Source of the DNA: Flavobacteriales bacterium UBA6051
GTDB taxonomy: Bacteria; Bacteroidota; Bacteroidia; Flavobacteriales_D; Crocinitomicaceae
Length of the DNA: 64,000 nucleotides
NCBI GenBank assembly: GCA_002427735.1
Contig: DIYP01000013.1
Coordinates: forward strand, 1-64,000
Direction: 5' to 3'
Of the stretch, positions 43,139 to 50,905 are shown piece after piece; position 1 is the stretch's first letter; each line of letters starts with the position of its first letter. Both the position numbers and the translations under genes were made by a program. The notes under the pieces were generated by a model, which saw only the letters and a list, made by a program, of their open reading frames with translations, searched no databases and was not told the DNA's origin.

Positions 43139-44746
43139 ATGGAAAGCATGGAAGGTTTCTCACCCGCGCTGGTCGCAATTGTAGCGGGTATTCTATTCAT
43201 TTTTATCTTATTATTTACCATCCTCAGAAGGTATAAGCGTTGTCCGTCGGACCAAATTCTTGTGGTTTATGGTAAGGTCGGACAGAATGCTGATGGGCAT
43301 AGATCGGCAAAATGTATTCATGGTGGTGCCGCTTTTATTTGGCCAATTTTTCAGGATTTTGAGTTTCTTGATTTAAAACCTATTTCCATTGAAGTCAAAT
43401 TGACCAACGCACTTTCTAAGCAAAATATCCGTGTAGATGTACCTTCTAGTTTTACGGTTGGTATTACAACTGAGCCAGGTATTATGAGCAATGCCGCCGA
43501 GCGCCTTTTAGGACTGGCAAAACAGCAGGTGCATGACTTGGCAAAGGATATCATTTTTGGTCAGTTGCGTTTGGTTGTAGCAACAATGGATATTGAGGAA
43601 ATTAACTCAAACCGTGACAAATTCTTGGCGAATGTTTCTTCGAATGTAGAAGCGGAACTTAAAAAGATAGGTCTAAAACTTATCAACGTTAACGTTACAG
43701 ATATCAAAGATGAGTCAGGATATATTGAGGCACTTGGTAAAGAAGCGGCGGCAAAAGCGATCAATGACGCTCGACAAAGTGTTGCTGAGAAGAACAGAGA
43801 TGGTTCGATTGGTGAGGCCAATGCAAATCAAGATGAGCGAACGCAAGTAGCTGCAGCACATGCCCAAGCGAAAATTGGTGAAGCGAAAGCCTCGCAAAAA
43901 GAGCGTATTCAAACGGCTGATGCGAATGCGTTGGCAATGGTCGGTGAGGCCGAGGCTGAGAAATTGGAGCGTGTACAAGTATCAGAAGCAAATGCGCGAG
44001 CGGTAGAGGGAGAGAATGAGGCGAAGATAGCCGTTGCAAACTCTGATGCTAAGCGTAGAGAAGCGGAGGCAGAGGCAAACAGAATTGCAATTGCTGCTGA
44101 GCGTGTAAAAGAGGCAAAAGCCCTGGAGGAGTCATATACGGCTCAAAAGGAAGCTGAATTGGTACGTGCAGAACGCGATAAGGCTTCGCAGAATGCAAAT
44201 ATCATCGTCCCTGCAGAGATCGATAAACAAAAGGTTGAGATTGACGCAGAAGCAGAAGCAGAGCAGATCAGAAGAAAAGCAAAAGGTGAGGCGGACGCCA
44301 TCTTTATGAAAATGGATGCCGAAGCGAAAGGTATTTATGAAATCTTGAGCAAGCAAGCAGAAGGATTTAAGCAACTCGTAAATGCTGCTGGAAATAACTC
44401 GGAGGATGCTGTTAAGATTATGATTGCAGATAAGTTACCTGATCTGGTTAAACTACAATCTGAAGCAATCAAGAACATCAAGATTGATAAGGTTACGGTT
44501 TGGGACAGTGGTAAAGGAGCTTCTGGTAAGTCGTCTACTGCAGACTTTATCTCCGGACTTTACGGTTCTGTGCCACCACTTCAAGAGATGTTTAACATGG
44601 CAGGGATGAATTTGCCAGATTATCTAAAGGGAAAATCGCAAGATGGAGCAACAACTGTTATGCGTAATCCAGCGGATATTGAAGACGCCACAGAAGTTTC
44701 TGAAGAGAACTCGGATGTAGAAGATAATAACGCTTCTGAAGAATAA
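43139..44746 (+). CDS. Flotillin family protein
   Basis: A 535-residue protein: an N-terminal membrane helix (about 10-30), a band-7/SPFH domain (about 40-200, with GITTEPGIMSNAAERLLGL) and a long, charged, Ala/Glu-rich coiled-coil stalk (about 205-420). A C-terminal domain follows (KLPDLVKLQSEAI, DFISGLYGSVPPLQEMF) and an acidic tail. This is the usual layout of bacterial flotillins (FloT/YqiK), which assemble at the membrane. Residues 225-312 contain an exact 22-residue periodicity (see repeat). It is coupled to an NfeD-like gene and followed by a strong terminator. Confidence 0.94.
   Translation: MESMEGFSPALVAIVAGILFIFILLFTILRRYKRCPSDQILVVYGKVGQNADGHRSAKCIHGGAAFIWPIFQDFEFLDLKPISIEVKLTNALSKQNIRVDVPSSFTVGITTEPGIMSNAAERLLGLAKQQVHDLAKDIIFGQLRLVVATMDIEEINSNRDKFLANVSSNVEAELKKIGLKLINVNVTDIKDESGYIEALGKEAAAKAINDARQSVAEKNRDGSIGEANANQDERTQVAAAHAQAKIGEAKASQKERIQTADANALAMVGEAEAEKLERVQVSEANARAVEGENEAKIAVANSDAKRREAEAEANRIAIAAERVKEAKALEESYTAQKEAELVRAERDKASQNANIIVPAEIDKQKVEIDAEAEAEQIRRKAKGEADAIFMKMDAEAKGIYEILSKQAEGFKQLVNAAGNNSEDAVKIMIADKLPDLVKLQSEAIKNIKIDKVTVWDSGKGASGKSSTADFISGLYGSVPPLQEMFNMAGMNLPDYLKGKSQDGATTVMRNPADIEDATEVSEENSDVEDNNASEE
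43811..44074 (+). repeat. 66-bp (22-residue) tandem periodicity in flotillin stalk
   Basis: Units begin with GEA/GEN at 43811, 43877, 43943 and 44009, exactly 66 bases apart. Three of them share the plan GEAxAxxxERxQxxxANAxAxx at protein level; the fourth is weaker. The bases differ, so this looks like old duplication or heptad-driven selection rather than a recent repeat. Confidence 0.7.
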
Positions 44747-44767
44747 TAGGTCTACGACCAAATGGAG

Positions 44768-44797
44768 AATCCCGCTTATTTATGGCGGGATTTTTTT
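44768..44797 (+). terminator. Rho-independent terminator of flotillin operon
   Basis: Stem ATCCCGC / GCGGGAT with a 9-base loop, followed by six T. Confidence 0.9.
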
Positions 44798-44811
44798 GAT
44801 GCCGACTGGAA

Positions 44812-45411
44812 TTATTTCTTTTTTATGGATTCCCAAGTAGAATACATGGACTCCTGAGCTGGTCTGTTTGGTTCGATTTCTCTTAATGGATCGCATTCAG
44901 ATAGCGTATCATGACATTCTTTTGGTAAGGCTTGATACAAGGCCGTTCCTTTCGTTTTCCAGTTGATCATGTCATCAGAAACTTCTTTGATAACTTTTGC
45001 AGGGTTTCCGACCAATAAACTTCTTCGCTTGATATGTGATCCTGCAGGTACAAAGCACAGTGCTCCTACGATACACTCGTCTTCAATTATTACATCATCC
45101 ATGATTACGCTATTCATCCCAATCAAGCAGTTTTTACCAATGGTTCCGCCGTGAACAATAGCACCATGACCGATATGAGCCCCCTCTTTTAGAGTAACCG
45201 TAGTTCCAGGAAACATATGTATTGTGCAGTTTTCCTGAACATTACATCCATCCTCGATGATGATTTGTCCCCAATCTCCTCGAATGGCTGCACCAGGTCC
45301 GACATAAACATTTTCACCTATAATCACATTGCCAGTAACGCTGGCTTTGGGGTGAATGAAGCTCGAAGCTTTGATAACAGGGATAAAACCATTGAATGAA
45401 TAAACTGACAT
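44812..45411 (-). CDS. paaY: PaaY-like hexapeptide-repeat protein (gamma carbonic anhydrase fold)
   Basis: A 199-residue left-handed beta-helix protein. The start MSVYSFNGFIPVI and motifs NVYVGPGAAIRGDWGQIII, TIHMFPGTTVTL and AHIGHGAIVHGGTIG, with His residues for a trimer metal site, match PaaY/CaiE proteins of the gamma-carbonic-anhydrase group. PaaY acts as a thioesterase in phenylacetate degradation in some bacteria. No other phenylacetate genes are near except a thiolase 11 kb away, so the exact role is uncertain and the symbol is tentative. It is monocistronic. Confidence 0.85.
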   Translation of the reverse strand: MSVYSFNGFIPVIKASSFIHPKASVTGNVIIGENVYVGPGAAIRGDWGQIIIEDGCNVQENCTIHMFPGTTVTLKEGAHIGHGAIVHGGTIGKNCLIGMNSVIMDDVIIEDECIVGALCFVPAGSHIKRRSLLVGNPAKVIKEVSDDMINWKTKGTALYQALPKECHDTLSECDPLREIEPNRPAQESMYSTWESIKKK

Positions 45412-45485
45412 AGGAATGAATTCTAACTGTGGTAAAAGTAATAAAGAAGTACTGATTTCGTCTAATCAGTATCAATTTGATCATA

Positions 45486-45842
45486 ATGGAGTTAGTGTTC
45501 GTGTATAATGCAAAAACAGATGTGATAAGCGCTGTAACAGATTATGCACACAAGGTACTGAGTCCATCTACCTACAAATGTGATTTGTGTCAACTTACTT
45601 ACCACAATCTGGGACAGCGAAAGGCCTGGAAGGCATTTAAGAAGTCGTCGAATGCGAAAATGGAATTTTGGTACATTCGTCAGTTTGAGCAAGAGTTCAA
45701 ATTTTCAGCAGATTATCCTGTTATTTTTGAACGCAAGAACGGTAAGCTTGAAATAGTGCTTGATAAAGATCAATTATCCGCTTTTAAGGATGTAGATGAA
45801 CTGATTGGAGCTTTAAAATCTTATCAACAGCTAAACGAGTAG
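45486..45842 (+). CDS. Conserved hypothetical protein with CxxC
   Basis: A 118-residue soluble protein starting MELVFVYNAKTDVISAVTD and carrying CDLC at about residues 32-35, then a basic stretch (KAWKAFKKSSNAKMEFW) and a helix at the C-terminus. The early strand-helix and CxxC position are thioredoxin-like, but the resemblance is weak. Homologues in Flavobacteriia are, to my knowledge, uncharacterised. Start is ATG 45486; the upstream TTG 45477 is unnecessary. It is followed 23 bases later by tag. Confidence 0.7.
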   Translation: MELVFVYNAKTDVISAVTDYAHKVLSPSTYKCDLCQLTYHNLGQRKAWKAFKKSSNAKMEFWYIRQFEQEFKFSADYPVIFERKNGKLEIVLDKDQLSAFKDVDELIGALKSYQQLNE

Positions 45843-45865
45843 TTGCTTTTTTTCGTCTTATAGAT

Positions 45866-46408
45866 ATGAGTTATTGTGAATATTGTAAATCGCCAGAGGT
45901 AAAATCAGTACACAAGGTATACCATGATCAACACTATGGCTTTCCCATTGAAGAAGATGATGCGCTTTTTGGTCGACTAATTCTGGAGATTAACCAAGCT
46001 GGTTTGTCTTGGGAAACAATTCTCAATAAGGAGCAAAACTTCCAAAAAGCATATGAAAACTTTAACATTGATAAGATCGCTAATTTCAATGAGACCGATC
46101 GTGAACGTTTGTTAAGTGATGCTGGAATTATTCGGAATAAGTTAAAGGTAAACGCGGCTATTCACAACGCACAGCAACTATTGCTTTTGCGAGAGGAATT
46201 CGGTAGCTTTAAACAATGGTTGGATCATCATCACCCATTATCTCGGGAAGAATGGACTAAATTGTTTAAAAAGACGTTTAAATTTGTGGGGGGAGAGATT
46301 GTGAATGAGTTTTTAATGAGTACCGGTTATCTTGCTGGAGCACATGATAAGGATTGCCCGGTTTTTGATACGGTTGCAAAGTTGAACCCTAAATGGATGG
46401 AATTATGA
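45866..46408 (+). CDS. tag: DNA-3-methyladenine glycosylase I
   Basis: A 180-residue Tag-type base-excision repair enzyme that removes 3-methyladenine. The zinc-binding N-terminus (C4, then YHDQHYGFP with His20), the conserved QAGLSWETIL, the GIIRNKLKVNAAIHNA motif, and the C-terminal GAHDKDCPVFD with the remaining zinc ligands are all present. Its stop overlaps the ATG of the barrel gene downstream by 4 bases, so they form a coupled pair without obvious functional link. Confidence 0.95.
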   Translation: MSYCEYCKSPEVKSVHKVYHDQHYGFPIEEDDALFGRLILEINQAGLSWETILNKEQNFQKAYENFNIDKIANFNETDRERLLSDAGIIRNKLKVNAAIHNAQQLLLLREEFGSFKQWLDHHHPLSREEWTKLFKKTFKFVGGEIVNEFLMSTGYLAGAHDKDCPVFDTVAKLNPKWMEL

Positions 46409-47067
46409 AAAATTTAGTAGTACTGGTTGTGCTTTTCTTCGCTGGTATGGCGAATGCACAAATAAGCGTTAATGGAGGAGCAAGCATGTTGGTCGGATTC
46501 TCTAATCCAGGTCCATGGGGAGGTGTACACGTCGGATTGGAGGTGCCTAGAGATGATGCCGTCTCTATTTACGGAAGATTCACGCACCACTTCAGAAGAA
46601 CTATAGGTGATTCTATCCCAGCCTTTATTATCGCTAAAGATCCTTTGACTGTTCCGTTTTCTCAAACGGTCAATTCTATTCCTTCCATGAACTATAATAT
46701 CATTGAGGGAGGTACACGTTACTATCTTGGGAATGGTTTTGATTATGGATTTGCGGCGTATGGTGGAAGTTGTATTATGTTGATCTTCAATTCTGTTAAA
46801 GGCGATTATGACACATTTGATGAGACACTGTATGAGTTAGATGAATTTTCGCGTTATAAAACAACATTCTTTAGTTTAGGATTTGGACTCGGTGGAGGTG
46901 TCAAGTATTCTAGTGGACGTTTCGGTACATTCTATTTTGACTTGAATCTTGCTTACATGATCTTCGCTCAATCGAGTAATGAGAATATTCCAGGATCGGT
47001 AGGAGATATTTACAACCCACTAATTTTTAACTTCAACCTCGGCTGGAGAAAGGATATTTTGTGGTAA
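46405..47067 (+). CDS. Putative outer-membrane beta-barrel protein
   Basis: A 220-residue protein with a signal peptide (ending ANAQ, about 18). The mature part has alternating strands with aromatic girdle residues, such as FGTFYFDLNLAYMIF and FNFNLGWRKDILW, ending in Trp as in many outer-membrane barrels. No specific family recognised. The ATG at 46405 overlaps the tag stop by 4 bases. The 3' end overlaps the convergent kinase gene by about 35 bases. Confidence 0.7.
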   Translation: MKNLVVLVVLFFAGMANAQISVNGGASMLVGFSNPGPWGGVHVGLEVPRDDAVSIYGRFTHHFRRTIGDSIPAFIIAKDPLTVPFSQTVNSIPSMNYNIIEGGTRYYLGNGFDYGFAAYGGSCIMLIFNSVKGDYDTFDETLYELDEFSRYKTTFFSLGFGLGGGVKYSSGRFGTFYFDLNLAYMIFAQSSNENIPGSVGDIYNPLIFNFNLGWRKDILW

Positions 47068-47941
47068 ACCATCCCTTTCGTTCAATTTTTTCAATCTCTG
47101 AACAAACTTCTTTCAAAGAACTATAGCGCTGCTGAATGGCTGTTTGAAGTCGTTCACGTACTTCTGAAAGCTCCATTTTATTCGGCGGGAGCTTAAACTG
47201 GTGCTTGAAGCTCATTTGTACCAATATCGGAAATAGTTTTCTGGGAACCGTACTATGTTCGGGCAGTGGATGCGTTAGTTGAAGATTTGTCAGGATACTT
47301 GGGTTAGGGTGAGTAAGCGGAATTTGTCCTGCAAAAAGACGCCAAATTACAATCCCTAAAGCAAAAATATCAGTGCGTTGATCTACAAGGTCTAATTGAT
47401 TCAATAATAATTCGGGAGCCGCATAACCAAGGGGGAAAAGCGTTTCTCGTTTTTCCTGTTTATTTTTTCTAATAGCAAGCCCAAAATCAATTAAATGTAC
47501 CTGAAAGCCACTGTCGGTTGATTCAATCAATAAATTTGAGGGTTTAATGTCACAGTGTACAATGTCCTGTTCCTCAAGATGATCAAAGATTCGAGAGAGT
47601 TGCTGTACAAGTTCACGTAGAAAAGGGAATTGTTGTTTACGCTTAAGTTTTTTCCAGTAATTGTCAATTTGTTCTCCCTTTATAAACTTTCGGATAAGTA
47701 ATGTTTCTGTTGTTCCGTTGTGAAATGCGAGCAAAGAAGGGAGTCCAAGAAAATTAAAGTCAAAATGTGACTCGTGGATCAATCGCTCAATAGATAATGC
47801 GGAATGATTTCCTTTCCTAACAGCTTTTAAAATACCCTTATCTCCCGAAATCTTATGCTCTACGATAAATGTATCGCCGAACTTTCTGCGTCGTTGGCCA
47901 TCCAATTCTTGTATAATACGATAATCCTCAGCGATTGACAT
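47033..47941 (-). CDS. Atypical Ser/Thr protein kinase (HCD variant)
   Basis: A 302-residue soluble protein with a eukaryotic-like kinase domain over nearly its whole length. Motifs: a degenerate glycine loop, the putative Lys39 (GILKAVRK), HCDIKPSNLL with Asp131 as the catalytic base (HCD instead of HRD), IDFGLAI with Asp152 and AAPELLLNQ. The essential residues appear intact, so activity is possible. No membrane segment or sensor domain is present. It starts at ATG 47941; the ORF extends 44 codons further into the divergent BadF-like gene. Target unknown. Confidence 0.85.
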   Translation of the reverse strand: MSIAEDYRIIQELDGQRRRKFGDTFIVEHKISGDKGILKAVRKGNHSALSIERLIHESHFDFNFLGLPSLLAFHNGTTETLLIRKFIKGEQIDNYWKKLKRKQQFPFLRELVQQLSRIFDHLEEQDIVHCDIKPSNLLIESTDSGFQVHLIDFGLAIRKNKQEKRETLFPLGYAAPELLLNQLDLVDQRTDIFALGIVIWRLFAGQIPLTHPNPSILTNLQLTHPLPEHSTVPRKLFPILVQMSFKHQFKLPPNKMELSEVRERLQTAIQQRYSSLKEVCSEIEKIERKGWFTTKYPFSSRG

Positions 47942-47995
47942 ACCGAAAGATAGAAAAAGTGAATTATAAGAACTGAATATTGGTAAATTAGAACC

Positions 47996-48814
47996 ATGAA
48001 GGAATTGTTGATTGCCGATAGTGGAGGTACACAAACTGATTGGTGTTTTATCGATCATCTCGGACGGCGACAATGGTTCTCAACAGAAAGCTATCATCCT
48101 TCTAATTGGAATAAAGACTTCATCAAACAGATGAAAGATGATTGGAGAGTTCGTCGTGAAATGATGAATGCAGAATTGTTTTTTTATGGCGCAGGGTGCT
48201 TCAGTAATGAAAGTGCCTCTCAAATGAAAAAAAATCTTGAATCTTGTGGCTTTCTTGTAGGCACTATTTTATCTGATGTTCACGGAGCAGGAATTGCCGC
48301 ATATGGACGAAATAATGGTTGGGTGGCTATTCTAGGGACGGGGTCTGTCCTTGTAGAATGGAAAGATGGTGAGATCAATAAGTTGATCGGAGGTAAAGGG
48401 CATATCGTTGGAGATGAAGGGAGTGGTTTCTTTTTCGGAAAACTGGTATACCAGGCTTACAGAAAGGGTAATCTATCCACTGAACAGGAAGAACAGTTCC
48501 TTGAAAAAGTAACAAGGGAAGATTTGAAAATGATGGAAGATGATATGACTTCAAAGTATGCACTCGCGTCACTATCAAAATTATTATCGGATGATGAGCT
48601 GTTTGCGGTTTTTCACGAACAAAATATCTTACAATTCTATGAATCGCACTTAAAAGATATGGGCGTCAATAAGCTTTCGTTGGTCGGAAGCTATGCATTT
48701 CATCAGCGAAGATTGATCGAAGAAGTATTGTCAAAAAATGGAATTTTTATCCACGAAATTATTCGACAACCAATCGAACGGATGGTTGAGCAAATTGTAC
48801 TTAACATCGATTAA
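47996..48814 (+). CDS. BadF/BadG-type ATPase, N-acetylglucosamine kinase-like
   Basis: A 272-residue ASKHA-fold protein. The phosphate-binding ADSGGTQTDW, AILGTGSVLVEWKDG and GDEGSGFFFGKL are typical of bacterial GlcNAc or N-acetylmuramic acid kinases and of the BadF group. It probably phosphorylates an amino sugar during peptidoglycan recycling, but the substrate is a guess. It is divergent from the kinase gene; the two starts are only 54 bases apart. About 160 bases with nothing recognisable follow it. Confidence 0.85.
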   Translation: MKELLIADSGGTQTDWCFIDHLGRRQWFSTESYHPSNWNKDFIKQMKDDWRVRREMMNAELFFYGAGCFSNESASQMKKNLESCGFLVGTILSDVHGAGIAAYGRNNGWVAILGTGSVLVEWKDGEINKLIGGKGHIVGDEGSGFFFGKLVYQAYRKGNLSTEQEEQFLEKVTREDLKMMEDDMTSKYALASLSKLLSDDELFAVFHEQNILQFYESHLKDMGVNKLSLVGSYAFHQRRLIEEVLSKNGIFIHEIIRQPIERMVEQIVLNID

Positions 48815-48973
48815 TCGGTAGTTTTCATAGAATATTCGGTGGATTTTGATCGCGTAAAACAGGGTTCGTTCTGCTTATTTAGACATTAGTCGTTCAAAAT
48901 TATACGTTCGTAGAAAAAATCTCAGATTATCAAAAAATATTGTGAAATTGCAGTAACCAAAAGAACGTCAATA

Positions 48974-49372
48974 ATGGAAGTTTTATCGGTAGCTGCTACG
49001 GCACAAACACCTTCGGTTAGTTTCAATCCAATGAATGGAAAAATGGAGATCAAGGGACGCTCGATTCCTGATGCTCCTGATGATTTTTGGATGCCAGTAT
49101 TAAATTGGTTTGAATCATATTTATTGGAGCCTTCTGACCGAACAGTCATTCGCTTGAATTTGGAGTATTTTAATATTTCGTCTTCAAAACGTATTCTCTT
49201 TTTGCTTTATAAGCTCAATGAGTTGGCTGATAAAGGACTGGATGTTTGCGTAGAATGGTATTACCGAGAGGAGGATGAGGATATGTTTGAAGTGGGGCAG
49301 GACTATGCTTACATGGTAAAAGTTCCTTTTGAGTTTAAGGTCTTCCAAGACCCTGATTTTGCGCTTGCTTAA
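48974..49372 (+). CDS. DUF1987/SiaC family regulatory phosphoprotein
   Basis: A 132-residue protein of the SiaC family (DUF1987), anti-sigma-antagonist-like proteins that switch by phosphorylation on a conserved Ser/Thr. The signature is seen: NPMNGKMEIKGRSIPDAPDDF at the N-terminus and FNISSSKRILFLL (residues 66-78), which contains the phosphorylated Ser/Thr region. In pseudomonads SiaC works with the kinase SiaB and phosphatase SiaA; neither neighbour is here. Alone, with its own terminator. Confidence 0.88.
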   Translation: MEVLSVAATAQTPSVSFNPMNGKMEIKGRSIPDAPDDFWMPVLNWFESYLLEPSDRTVIRLNLEYFNISSSKRILFLLYKLNELADKGLDVCVEWYYREEDEDMFEVGQDYAYMVKVPFEFKVFQDPDFALA

Positions 49373-49393
49373 TCGATCATAAATAAAAGTTTT

Positions 49394-49422
49394 GGCGCTC
49401 TGCTTCGGCAGGGCGTTTTTTG
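49394..49422 (+). terminator. Rho-independent terminator with UUCG loop
   Basis: Stem CGCTCTGC / GCAGGGCG (one G-U pair) closed by a TTCG tetraloop, then six T. The final T-run also forms the -33 region of the following promoter. Confidence 0.92.
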
Positions 49423-49452
49423 TTTTCAACGCGAATTATTCTATTATTTTTG
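49419..49452 (+). promoter_or_regulatory. Promoter overlapping the terminator T-run
   Basis: TTTG (49419-49422), 22 bases, then TATTTTTG (49445-49452) matches the Bacteroidota consensus on both elements; the GTG start at 49466 is 13 bases after. Confidence 0.5.
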
Positions 49453-49465
49453 TCAAAAAAAATAC

Positions 49466-49714
49466 GTGCGATTAGTAAAAGACATTCCTCACGAGCGGTA
49501 TAAAATTCAAGTGTTTCAATACAATGCCAAATACATTGTGAAAATTGAATTAGGCCAGTTCGAGCAGACCTATAAAATTGGAGAGACGGATGTGAACAGT
49601 TTGGATGAGGTTGAACGCATGGTAACCTCTGAACTTCTTGCTAATGCTTTAAAGCGTTTTGTAGAGATGAGGGAAGATTGGGGTAAAGCATTTGAAGGAA
49701 AGAATAATGAATAG
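49466..49714 (+). CDS. Conserved small hypothetical protein
   Basis: An 82-residue soluble protein starting with GTG (MRLVKDIPHERYKIQV) and ending in a charged helix (NALKRFVEMREDWGKAF). It has a beta-rich first half (YIVKIELGQFEQTYKIG) and no known motif. It has its own promoter. The codon pattern and the position between two real genes suggest it is genuine; function unknown. Confidence 0.65.
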   Translation: MRLVKDIPHERYKIQVFQYNAKYIVKIELGQFEQTYKIGETDVNSLDEVERMVTSELLANALKRFVEMREDWGKAFEGKNNE

Positions 49715-49753
49715 AATAACACGTTGTTAGGGCAGCGTTTAACTTAGAATAAG

Positions 49754-50350
49754 ATGAAAAAATTAGCATTGTTAGTTGGAGCAGCATTATTGCTTGCAGC
49801 ATGTGGCGGAGAAGATAAAAAATCAGAATCAGGGAGTGATAGTCCTGTAAACCTTCCGGAAGTAGAAAATATGAAGTTTGCTTTCTATGTAGAGGACAGT
49901 ATTCCAAACCACTATTCTTATTTTATGGATGCGCAGTCTGCTCTGGAGACAAAAGCACAGGCATTCCAGCAACGAATGATGGCGCTTCAACAGCAAGGAC
50001 AACAAAAATTGGAAAAATACCAACGCGAACAATCAGCAGGACTTCTTTCTCAGAATCAGATTATGAATTACGAGAAAGAAATCGGAATGATTCAGCAGCA
50101 AATTCAGTACATGCAGGAAACTGAAGGTACCCAACTCGAATTGGAACAGATGAATGGGACATATGAGTTGTTTGAGCGTATCAAGAAGTATGGTAAGGAA
50201 TATGCTGAGGAACATGGTATTTCGGTTTTTCTTTCGGATAAAACTGGTGGACAAGTCATTTTCATGGATCCATCAATGGATGTAACGATGGATTTCATCG
50301 AATACATGAATGGACGTGAAAAGCAAATCACAGGAGATTCAGAGGACTAG
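49754..50350 (+). CDS. OmpH/Skp-like periplasmic lipoprotein
   Basis: A 198-residue lipoprotein with a signal ending LLAAC (Cys17). The mature protein is a long charged coiled coil (about 60-130; FQQRMMALQQQGQQKLEKY and so on) with a compact head domain at both ends (FAFYVEDSIPNHYSYF, ISVFLSDKTGGQVIFMD), the layout of Skp/OmpH chaperones that guide outer-membrane proteins. The lipidation is typical for Bacteroidota members. The DUF4924 gene begins 4 bases after, forming an operon. Confidence 0.85.
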   Translation: MKKLALLVGAALLLAACGGEDKKSESGSDSPVNLPEVENMKFAFYVEDSIPNHYSYFMDAQSALETKAQAFQQRMMALQQQGQQKLEKYQREQSAGLLSQNQIMNYEKEIGMIQQQIQYMQETEGTQLELEQMNGTYELFERIKKYGKEYAEEHGISVFLSDKTGGQVIFMDPSMDVTMDFIEYMNGREKQITGDSED

Positions 50351-50353
50351 GAA

Positions 50354-50905
50354 ATGCGCATTGCTCAACAAAAACTTCAGGAAAACATTGCAGAGTACAT
50401 TTTGTACATGTACCAGATAGAAGATGTTATTCGTGCCTATGAGTTCGATATTGATCGAATTATGGAACATTATGTTGATCCGCAATTACCGGATAGTTCC
50501 TTTAGGAATCAATATCAATCCTGGTACCAAGGTCTCATACGCAAAATGAAGAGTCAGGGAATTCAAAAGACAGGTCATTTGATTGAGCTTCAGGAGATTT
50601 TTGTTGAGCTTTCATATCTGCATAATACCATGTTGAACATGACGCAGGATACGAAGTATAAAAGCGTCTATGCAAAGGCTAATGAATACCTGGATGAGTT
50701 TAAGGCAAAATCAAATCTGAAAGAAAAGAACCATATTGAAATTGCTTTTCACGCGATGTACATGAAGCTTTTGCTACGCTTACAGAAAAAGGAAATTAGT
50801 GCTGAGTCAGAAGAGGCTTTTGATGCAATGCGTATGATGCTGGCATACCTCAGCCGTTCTTATCATAAGATGAAAGCTGGTGATCTTGATTTCTTACAGA
50901 ATTAA
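50354..50905 (+). CDS. DUF4924 family protein
   Basis: A 183-residue cytosolic helical protein matching DUF4924: the start RIAQQKLQENIAEYILYMYQ, the middle TGHLIELQEIFVELSYLHN and the end MLAYLSRSYHKMKAGDLDF are conserved features as I know them. The family occurs in Bacteroidota without a known activity. It is the last gene of a short operon with the OmpH-like lipoprotein and ends 1 base from the convergent oxidase gene. Confidence 0.82.
   Translation: MRIAQQKLQENIAEYILYMYQIEDVIRAYEFDIDRIMEHYVDPQLPDSSFRNQYQSWYQGLIRKMKSQGIQKTGHLIELQEIFVELSYLHNTMLNMTQDTKYKSVYAKANEYLDEFKAKSNLKEKNHIEIAFHAMYMKLLLRLQKKEISAESEEAFDAMRMMLAYLSRSYHKMKAGDLDFLQN

Noticed and set aside
43715..44039. Two antisense open frames across the flotillin stalk
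   Set aside because: They arise from the Ala/Glu/Lys-rich coiled coil read backwards and show no protein-like features.
47942..48073. 44-codon N-terminal extension of the kinase
   Set aside because: It would overlap the divergent BadF-type gene, whose start and motifs are clear.
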